Shown piece after piece: positions 57,201 to 64,000 of a stretch of 64,000 bases of DNA (the first letter of the stretch is position 1; each line of letters begins with the position of its first letter). This DNA is from Scilla litardierei. Its lineage: Eukaryota > Streptophyta > Magnoliopsida > Asparagales > Asparagaceae. The position numbers and the translations under genes were made by a program. The stretch lies in the NCBI GenBank assembly GCA_030789695.1, contig CM061141.1, forward strand, positions 280,681,871-280,745,870, given 5' to 3'. The notes under the pieces were generated by a model. That model saw only the letters and a program-made list of their open reading frames with translations, made no database searches and was not told where the DNA came from.

Positions 57201-58082
57201 GTTAACCTCTGAGATCACCGCATCAATTATATCTCCTTCTACCAAGTTTGCACTTGGTTTAGGAGTATCTTTCCGGAAGCGACATTGAGCTGCATGGTGT
57301 CCAGGTTTCTTGCAAATAAAACAGTCCCCTTTCTTCTTGAAAGTAGTATGGTTTTGGCCCTTTTGAAATCTCTGAGTTGGTTTGTGGTTGGGTCTAAATT
57401 TCTTGAAAGGTTTCTTAGGATGAGAAGGAGGAAAGGAAGAATTAGCTTCAATAAGATTGGCTTTAGAAACAATTTCTTTAGCAGAATTGGCTTTTTCTCT
57501 TTCCCTATTCTTTTCTTCAATCCTAATATGGATGATAACATCTTCAAGGGACATTTGCTTTCGTTTGTGTTTAAGGCTATTTTTATAATCTTTCCAAGAT
57601 TCAGGAAGTTTTTCAATAAGAGAGCCAGAAACAAATGGTTCAGGGAGAGTTATATTTTCATTTTTAAGATCATCAATAAGGACATGGAAATCATGGATTT
57701 GGGTGGAAACAGATTTGTCTTCAGTCATGGCAAAGTGAAGGAAATTGCCTACAGCAAATTTTTGGGTACCAGCATCTTCTAGGATGTATTTTTTGGTTAG
57801 GCTAGTCCAAATTTCTGAAGCAATTTTAGTAGGACAGTACACATCAAATAATTCATTAGAGAGAGTATGAAGAATAGTATGGCGACAAATTTTGTTGGCA
57901 CGGTCCCAGGCAGGAAGGTCTTTTTCATCTGTTGGTTTAGGATCTGTGAGTGCGAAGGCAAAGCCAGTGACATCAAGTGTACTAAAGACTTTTTCTTGCC
58001 AACGTTTAAAGAAAGAACCAGAAAAAAGTTCGATTTTAGACAGATCAGGCAGATGTTTGGCAGTCACAATAGCAGCATCCAT
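54205..58082 (-). pseudogene. gag-pol: Copia gag-pol polyprotein with one frameshift and one late stop
   Basis: The ATG at 58082 begins MDAAIVTAKHLPDLSK. In order: gag core (IWTSLTKKYILEDAGTQKF), zinc knuckle CFICKKPGHHAAQC near residue 255, protease WVIDSGATRHI near 305, integrase zinc finger (HYRLGHVNY...CEICVESK), catalytic FVDDFSRYTE and SDRGGEFTTF, then reverse transcriptase with [10 protein letters not shown] and RNase H with [10 protein letters not shown] and ADPLTK. A C is missing from the run at 55625-55628, shifting the frame in the segment before [16 protein letters not shown] at 54309-54307 precedes the last 34 codons. Otherwise the catalytic residues are kept. Confidence 0.93.
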
Positions 58083-58097
58083 ATCTACTCTTAAGAT

Positions 58098-59008
58098 TGT
58101 TGAATAAAAATGAAGATATAAGAAGGATGGTGCTATTAAACAGAAAGAGAAAGGAGGGACTTATTGATTTGCCGAGGCGTGCTAGGCACTTTCCTTAAGA
58201 GTAGATTTCCACCCCTCAGAGTTTGAACTCGGTGCAAGGCAGGTCAAGCGGCTACCCTCCAGGATTCAACGGCAACGGCCTTGTAAGTGTGCACTCACAA
58301 TACAAGGCTCCAGCGAGCAGCAACAGTTCTTCGATCTCGAACGAAGTGGAGGAAGAGCAAGGGGGACGCAGCAGGCCGCAGGAACAAGGAACTGCTGAAG
58401 GAGAAGATCGGCTCGGGTCTGTGGAGGCCGAGATGAACAGAACAAGGCAGCGGCGAATTTTGTTGAGGAAGAATTGAGTTTTTCGCAATGTGTCAAAACC
58501 CTTGACAGACTAGGGTTTATATAGGTGAAGGCAAATGACTGTTGGGATTACAGTCATTAAAGTCAAAAAATAGTCGTTACAGAATTAAAACAGCTATTAA
58601 ATAGAATATAGCTGTTGAGACAATTAATCAGCGTCATTAAAAAGAATATGGCTGTTGGGAATTTAATGGGCCTTTCAAATTCTGCAAAAAAACAAGTGGG
58701 CCAAAAAAAGATGCAAAACTCGGTCACTCCGCGCGCGCACCCATGAACCCCCCCCTGCACAGGCGCGACGCCAGCGCACACACGCTAAGGTTTTCCAGAT
58801 CCGACGCCCACAAATTCCATTCGGTTCAACCCGGTTTGGGCTCGGCCCCATGCTTGGCCTCATGCGCACGCGAGCTACCCCCAAGTCCTAGCCCATTAAC
58901 AAGTCCAATAGCCCATTAAAAAGATGACTATGATATACCCATTCAAAGATTGTCTCACATCCGATGTGGGACTATCTTTATCTTTTTGAAATGGAGAAAT
59001 ATCCAACA
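58098..59008 (-). repeat. 5' LTR of the copia element (911 bp)
   Basis: Closely similar to 52676-53602, differing by few substitutions and by the C run. TATA box at 58523-58516. The sequence just inside on the minus strand, ATCTTAAGAGTAGAT, precedes the gag ATG. Confidence 0.95.
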
Positions 59009-59204
59009 ATTAAGTGGGCAAATATGCTTGATGCATGTTATTAGCATTGGGATTTGAGCGTGTAAGGATACAAGTTTGCAAACACAAATGGACAGTATAC
59101 GAAATAATATACAAATACAATAATTTAGCATGAATATATGTCTCTTAGATCTAATTTCGGATTAAAATTTTAGCCTGATATGATATAAACGTTGCAAAAA
59201 TAAA

Positions 59205-60322
59205 GTAAGTGTTACGACCTAAAGATCGTGATAGTCTGACTTTCTAACCCCGTCCACCGACGAGCGGCAGCTCGCCCCGCCTTCTCAGAAACCACGCCTC
59301 GGTTGACGGGAGATGGGAAGTTCGGCACCCCGACCTCATCAGTGCACCTCCCGGAGACCCTTCCTAAGCCCGTCAGATCCGAGGTCCGCCACGACCATCG
59401 GATAGGGCGCCTGGTCGTCGAGACCGGCGCCCGCGGGGCGTCCATCCCCCCCAGAGCTCGCTCGGGGAACATCAAGGACGCCTGACGACCGTCCAACGCG
59501 GCCCGATGGGTCAAGTGCTTACCGCTTACGTTGATGGGATCCCGCAGCCCTTTGGCGCATCGGACACGACAAACAACCTAGTACAAGGACGCCACTGACA
59601 CTTCTGCCGCTCGACAATCTGACAAAGTACCCTTTGGCCGCTGCACCCCCTGACCGTTGGTGCTTTCGGCTCCGACACCCTAACAAAAGCACTCATGGCC
59701 GTTGCTCCGTCTGACAAAAGCATGGCTAACACGCCAGATCCTGACATCCTCGTCCAAAGCTTCCGCTGACAGATGGGCCAGCTCAGCACGCCAAGTCAGC
59801 ATGCCAAGCCAGCCACACACAACCACCCCCGTCAGATATAAATACCCACTTACCTCCATCGAGGAAGGGGGTTTGTCAATTAGTTCTGAATCTCATTTCT
59901 CACACACATAAGGGCAAAGATCCTCCATATCTTTTTTCTTCCACGATAGCTCGTCACGTAAGGTCGACTCATTCTTAGTCCAACCTGCGTGCCTAGCTCC
60001 CGCTTTTAAGCCCTAATACTAACTTAGGCATCAGAGAGGCTAAAGGTTGGACTCCAACCCGGCCTTTCTGACAAGCTGCTTCTTGTGCAGGCGAGCTCAT
60101 CTTCATAGGTTGCGCTCAACTCCCACCTCCGGCAGTGCGGTTGGTGGGCGGAGTCCTCGCGGAACAGACCCGTGGTCGGCCTTCGCAGCGCGCTCAGCCT
60201 CGTCACTACACTCATTACTTGTCAAACAGCCTACCCTAATCACATCCAAATCCTAACCACCGTGCCCTTGGTTCCCCTTAATACAAATTCATTGTACGCG
60301 AGTTCTACCCCGCAACAGTAAG
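59205..60322 (+). mobile_element. Solo LTR (59210-60317) with GTAAG target duplication
   Basis: A 1108-bp sequence begins TGTTACGACC and ends CCCCGCAACA, flanked by perfect GTAAG copies (59205-59209, 60318-60322). There is no internal region. TATAAATA at 59837-59844 suggests plus orientation. It is much more GC-rich than its surroundings. A solo LTR forms by recombination between the two LTRs of a full element. The family is not identified and no second copy is in the window. Confidence 0.88.
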
Positions 60323-60921
60323 AAACAGGTATATCGGAACGAATGTAGGCAGGTATTCTTATAGAGAATAAGATGAGAGAGAATTGGTTTGGCCATTTAC
60401 ACATGCACGTGTTACACATGCGCACGTTAGAAAGACAAAACAAATGAACTGATGGCTTTTTTGTATTTTAAATACATGAAATGCTAGAGAATGGCATCTA
60501 CTGGATCAATATTACATTTGTAATCTCAATGCTATTTTTAATTTTGAAAACATTGTTTTTTTATACAACTGAATAAATTAATTTAAAAAATTTTATCATC
60601 AAAAAAAAAAATTTTCGTTACTCATTTTTTAATTTTCAGTATGATGGCTTTGGATTGAGGTTAATAGAAAAATGAGACCATTTAAAATATTAATTATAAC
60701 TAAAATCATATTATCTATCTAATTTTCCTTTTCATTTTCATAAGCAACCAACCATGAGAAATCATTTTCTTTATCATTTTCCTTTTAATTTTCTTTACAA
60801 TTTTCCTCAATAGCCAAACATGAAAAAGAATTTAATTTCTTTTTACTTTTCTTTCCATTTCTATTTCTTTTTCATTTCACTTTTCTTTCTCTCGGTTTCT
60901 TTCAAACCAAACATAGCCTAG

Positions 60922-61028
60922 AGGAACTTAGTTCATCCACGTCAAACCTTACTTGTTCAAGCATTTCTTGTAGCTCCGTCCACTTCTTGGTCTTGGCCCT
61001 CACCCCAAATAAAAGGATTCTGATGCGG
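60922..61028 (-). pseudogene. Possible host coding remnant beside the MITE
   Basis: One minus-strand frame is open across the whole stretch (LLFGVRAKTKKWTELQEML, then EQVRFDVDELSS) and has an amphipathic helix-like pattern. If the MITE and one TAG are set aside, it stays open into 52354-52236. No family is recognised. A gypsy element begins at 61029, so only about 35 codons are available here. Confidence 0.25.
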
Positions 61029-63569
61029 TGTCACGCCCCGCTTCCCTAAAATGGAGGCGGGACGTGAAAAGGTCCGCACGAGAGTAGAGCTGTGAAGCCT
61101 CAAACCCGATAAGCGTCAATAAAACATAAGCAGGTCCCTGTAACCACAACGGAACAACAATAATAACATAAGGAGGGACTGAAATAAAATCTCATATCTC
61201 ACAAATTGTCCAACATGAAAATAAGTTCGACATCCAGAAAAGCCACCAGGCTAAAAGAAAGAGTCTAAAGGCCCAGAACAAGGCCAACAAAAGCAACAAC
61301 GAAACAAAGTATAGGTGCTACGCACCGACAACAAAACAGCAGTCTAAACAAAAGGGAAAACACAACGGAGACACTAGGACTGGTCCCCAGTGTCCACGTA
61401 CTCCCCGTCAAACACAAGCTCGGGCTCGGCGTCAGCAAACACCTCGTCCTCAACAAGGTACTCAGGCTCAGGATCTAACATGTGTCACCCAAAAGAGTAA
61501 AGGGGCACATGTCAGCAAGTCTAAAAGACTTGGGCAAGGAAACGGAAAGTAAGGCAACTAGCAACCTAGCAGTTTTAGTATGCATGACATGGCAGTTATA
61601 ACATGAGTGCACAGGCAAGACATGGTGAACAATAAGTACAAGAGAACAATTATCGGGACAAGACAAGAGTAGCCAAGCTACTAACAATCTCAATCAATTC
61701 ACTATTCACGTTTCACTGTTGTTTGTAGATGTTTACGCCCTTCAGCTGAATGGTATAGCATTCACGCTGATTGGCCCTAAACACTACCCCACCCCAGAGT
61801 TTACGCCTTACAACTGCAGTTGCTGATCAGGCAGACCCCCAGTTGAATGACCGCTTAACTCTTACCCCATCCCACACGTAAACAAGCCAGGGTCCCTGTA
61901 CATGAGCCCAGCAAGTGAGCCAGGGTTGCCCCGCACGGGAGCTTGTTTTCCTAGTTCACAATTCAATATCGAGCGTTGGGGTTAGCAACTCATTATGCTC
62001 GCTTCTGGTCACGAGCCAGGAAACACAAGTATTGTAGCGATGCTACGCAATCACGGAATCACTTAAAGAATGCAATGACATGACAATTAATTTGCGTACC
62101 GTTAATGGAATTTAAACATGACATGGTAATTGTGCAACATGATAATTGTCGGATCTAGCTTCGTTGTCAAGCTAGTTCCTAAATTTTGCGCCTAGGCGAG
62201 TATCATTTCGTCGCCTAGCCTCTTTTACGCCTACAACAAGCAAATGGCCTAAAACATGGCCTAAACCCTAAGTGGCAAGTTTCACTTGCCTAGCACCGGG
62301 GATGACGATCACGAAGGTTCGTCTCGCGGATGCTAATCTACGGGGAAATCGCTGTTATGGGGAAACAATCATCAAAACAACATTCATTTCATTAGGGTTT
62401 CATAAAAATACAAATAGGTTATGAAAACATCAAGAGATCGATTTCTTACCGTGAGGAGGCGGAAGAAACACTCCGGAGAACCTAGGGACCAGATCTGGAA
62501 ACGAATGGAGAAGTTTGGAGAACTAGGGTTTTTGGGGGATTTTGGGGATTTGATGAGATTTTGGGGAAGATGAGGGGTAGAATGTGTTGAGGGATGGTTT
62601 GGATGATGGATCTTGGGCTTGGAATGAAGGAATAAGGGTTTGGGGAAGAAGGGGGCTCAATGGGGGAGAAACTAGGGTTTTGGGTCGAGTGGAGGAAGAA
62701 GAAAACGTTTGGGAGGGGTTTAAATAGGATGGGCTGGCGGCTGCCCAGAAATTAGGGTTTTAACACAGATTAGTCGGTCAAAGAGCAACCACTGACCGAC
62801 TAGTTTGGCAACTAGTCGGTCGGTCGACCAACGCAGACCGACTAAGTGTAAACAGTAACTTCTGAACGAAAATAGAATTTAGATTTAGTCGGTCGATGAA
62901 CAACTACTGACCGACTAGTTTGACATCTAGTCGGTCGGTGAACGTTCTTAGACCGACTAAGAGTAAACAGTAACTCGACTGTACAGAAGAACCAAGAATT
63001 AGTCGGTCTGAGTACAAAACTTAACCGACTAGTTTAACAACTAGTCGGTCGAAAGATGAACTTAGACCGACTAAGAATGAACAGTACTGATACTAAAATT
63101 TAGATGATGTGTTAGTCGGTTAAAGAAGCATTGCCGACCGACTAGTTTGCAACCTAGTCGGTCAACCAACGTTCTTAGACCGACTAACGATAAACAGTAA
63201 CTCCTGAGAAATTTAGAAAGCTAACTAGTCGGTCCAAGAAGGATTGCCGACCGACTGGATCGTCATCTAGTCGGTCGGTGCCCCTTCTTACACCGGCTAA
63301 TAAGCACCAAAAGTTCCGATACGGAGCGCGGAGCTCCGGGATCGATTCCTAAGACTCCTAGGCTTGATCTAATAGTAAGATACGACCGTTATGAAGCCCG
63401 TCATGAATGACTTACTCCGAAATCGACGATCCTAAGGAAGAAACGAGAAAACACGACGAAACGATCGAAAATGAAAGTTACGGAGACGAAAACCACACAT
63501 GAGGAGAAAATCCACCAAAACATATATTATAATATAATAAATCCAGATACATGAAAACCAGTCGTTACA
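61029..63569 (-). repeat. 3' LTR of the second Tekay-type element (2541 bp)
   Basis: Minus-strand ends TGTAACGACTGG and GGGGCGTGACA. It shares with the other Tekay-type LTRs the CACCCAAAAGAG...GGGGCACATGTCAGC block (61486-61520), a GATCTAGCTT hairpin (62152-62178) and the CGCCTAG block. A TATA-like TATTTAAA is at 62726-62719; the palindromic array 62770-63300 lies directly upstream of it. Confidence 0.92.
62770..63300. repeat. Tandem palindromic array, TAGTCGGTC/GACCGACTA, 5 units, in a gypsy LTR
   Basis: Five units of about 105-115 bp have the same two-hairpin plan as 3060-3589: TAGTCGGTC, loop, GACCGACTA, TTTGACAA-like linker, CTAGTCGGTCGGTG, loop, GACCGACTAA, then a spacer containing AAACAGTAACTC. 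The total length (531 bp) nearly equals the copia array (530 bp). About 100 bp beyond it also match (GGAGCGCGGAGCTCCGG here, GAAGCGCGAAGCTTCGG there). Confidence 0.92.
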
Positions 63570-63581
63570 TCCTCCCCAACT
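63570..63581 (-). other. Polypurine tract, second Tekay-type element
   Basis: The minus strand AAGTTGGGGAGGA ends directly at the LTR start TGTAACG, as in the element at 17792-28224. Confidence 0.85.
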
Positions 63582-63615
63582 TAAGAAAAATTCCGTCCTC
63601 GGAATTTCCAAACAC

Positions 63616-64000
63616 TCACGTGTCCGGAAACAAAAGTGGGAAACGCTCTCGCATCTCATCCTCATTCTCCCAAGTAGACTCTCCAGGCGAGCCGTGTCGC
63701 CACATCACCCTCACAAGATTGACAATCTTGTTCCGAAGCGATTTCTGACGCCTGTCCAGAATCTGCACTGGATGCTGGTCATACGTCAAATCGGGGCGAA
63801 CGGTAATCTCCGAAAAATCCACCGCATGAGATGGATCGCCAATGTATCGACGAAGCTGCGACACATGGAAAACATTGTGAACTCCCTCCAAAGATGGCGG
63901 CAAGGCTAAGCGATAAGCTACCTCGCCAACCCTCTCCAAAATGTCAAACGGTCCAATGTATCGCGGGCTCAACTTCCCTCGCTTCCCAAAACGAATCACA
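63616..64000 (-). CDS. pol: Pol C-terminus: integrase tail and chromodomain-like segment (partial)
   Basis: The minus-strand frame is open from the window edge to a stop at 63616. It reads KRGKLSPRYIGPFDILERVG (the GPF/Y-type segment of integrase), then FHVSQLRRYIGDPSHAVDF and a chromodomain-like tail (YDQHPVQILDRRQKSLRNK; MWRHGSPGESTWENEDEM). It is uninterrupted where the 17792-28224 copy has a TAG, so it helps to diagnose that copy. The tail may guide insertion by binding modified histones; this is inferred from the family. Confidence 0.88.
   Translation of the reverse strand, partial: VIRFGKRGKLSPRYIGPFDILERVGEVAYRLALPPSLEGVHNVFHVSQLRRYIGDPSHAVDFSEITVRPDLTYDQHPVQILDRRQKSLRNKIVNLVRVMWRHGSPGESTWENEDEMRERFPLLFPDT

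Larger units (their letters stand above)
52676..59008 (-). mobile_element. Nearly intact Ty1/copia retrotransposon (6,333 bp)
   Basis: LTRs of 927 bp (52676-53602) and 911 bp (58098-59008) bear TGTTG...CCAACA ends and are flanked by a perfect ATTAA duplication (52671-52675, 59009-59013). One gag-pol frame fills the interior on the minus strand and is broken only by a one-base deletion and one late stop. The order gag, protease, integrase, reverse transcriptase, RNase H is that of Ty1/copia. The gag ATG is only 15 bases from the 5' LTR and no initiator-Met primer site is seen. Confidence 0.95.
52358..60918. mobile_element. Candidate MITE-like DNA element (PIF/Harbinger-like ends), split by two retroelements
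   Basis: The left end GGCCCTGTTTGGTTGGAGAG and the right end, read inversely, GGCTATGTTTGGTTTGAAAG are similar terminal inverted repeats. Both are flanked by TAG (52355-52357 and 60919-60921). Purine-rich AGAAAATGAAAG strings on the left mirror CTTTCC/TTTCATTTT strings on the right (60700-60900). Without the copia and the solo LTR the element is about 1.1 kb and noncoding. The family is inferred from the GTTTGGTT ends and 3-bp duplication; TAG is not the usual TTA/TAA. Confidence 0.45.
61029..64000 (-). mobile_element. Tekay-type Ty3/gypsy element, 3' end, cut by the window edge
   Basis: On the minus strand the end of pol (64000-63616) is followed by a purine tract (63581-63570) and the 3' LTR (63569-61029). 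It is related to the 17792-28224 element in pol and in parts of the LTR, but its LTR has a large palindromic array that the other lacks. TGCGG (61024-61028) borders the LTR on the left; the other flank is outside the window. Confidence 0.9.

Noticed and set aside
59212..59514. Arg/Pro-rich 100-residue frame on the minus strand
   Set aside because: Falls within the GC-rich solo LTR; no domain and no neighbouring coding.

Overview
This is nuclear DNA from a flowering plant with a large, repeat-rich genome. No species can be named from the sequence. Nearly all of the 64 kb is transposable elements inserted into one another. I see no rRNA or tRNA gene, no CRISPR array, no bacterial operon and no intact host gene. 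Most coding traces are gag and pol remnants on the minus strand.

Layout from left to right. (1) 1-3981: 5' part of a SIRE-type Ty1/copia element (minus), LTR at 2263-3981. (2) 3982-4606: part of an Athila-like LTR that this copia entered. (3) 4607-6051 plus 15020-15630: one Tekay-type gypsy LTR split by (4) 6052-15019, a plus-strand gag-only copia-type element with 2.4-2.5 kb LTRs. (5) 15631-40753: a gag-only gypsy-like element ('H'). Its single reading frame is split by (6) 17792-28224, a complete Tekay-type gypsy with target duplication AGACA, and (7) 28416-38072, a SIRE-like copia with three LTRs, a gag and an env-like ORF but no pol. (8) 40754-46692: an Athila-like gypsy with a decayed pol and a 1.9 kb LTR. 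(9) 46693-about 50485: a degenerate L1-type LINE on the plus strand. (10) 50486-52357: unassigned sequence, perhaps with scraps of a host gene. (11) 52358-60918: a MITE-like DNA element containing (12) a nearly intact copia element at 52676-59008 (duplication ATTAA) and (13) a solo LTR at 59210-60317 (duplication GTAAG). (14) 61029-64000: 3' end of another Tekay-type gypsy.

The right ends of the broken elements fit one nested history, with the missing halves lying left of the window: LINE, then Athila-like, H, Tekay LTR, second Athila-like LTR, SIRE copia.

The most unusual signal is a set of palindrome-rich repeat arrays in the LTRs. Each family has its own palindromic word (TAGTCGGTC/GACCGACTA, GGTAGTCGACTCCC, ACTCGGCCGAGTG). 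In four unrelated families the array lies about 45-115 bp upstream of the LTR's TATA-like box. One array of about 530 bp, plus roughly 100 bp of flank, is homologous between a Ty1/copia LTR and a Ty3/gypsy LTR. A second point of interest is that the complete Tekay-type element appears to carry two short spliceosomal introns in gag-pol.
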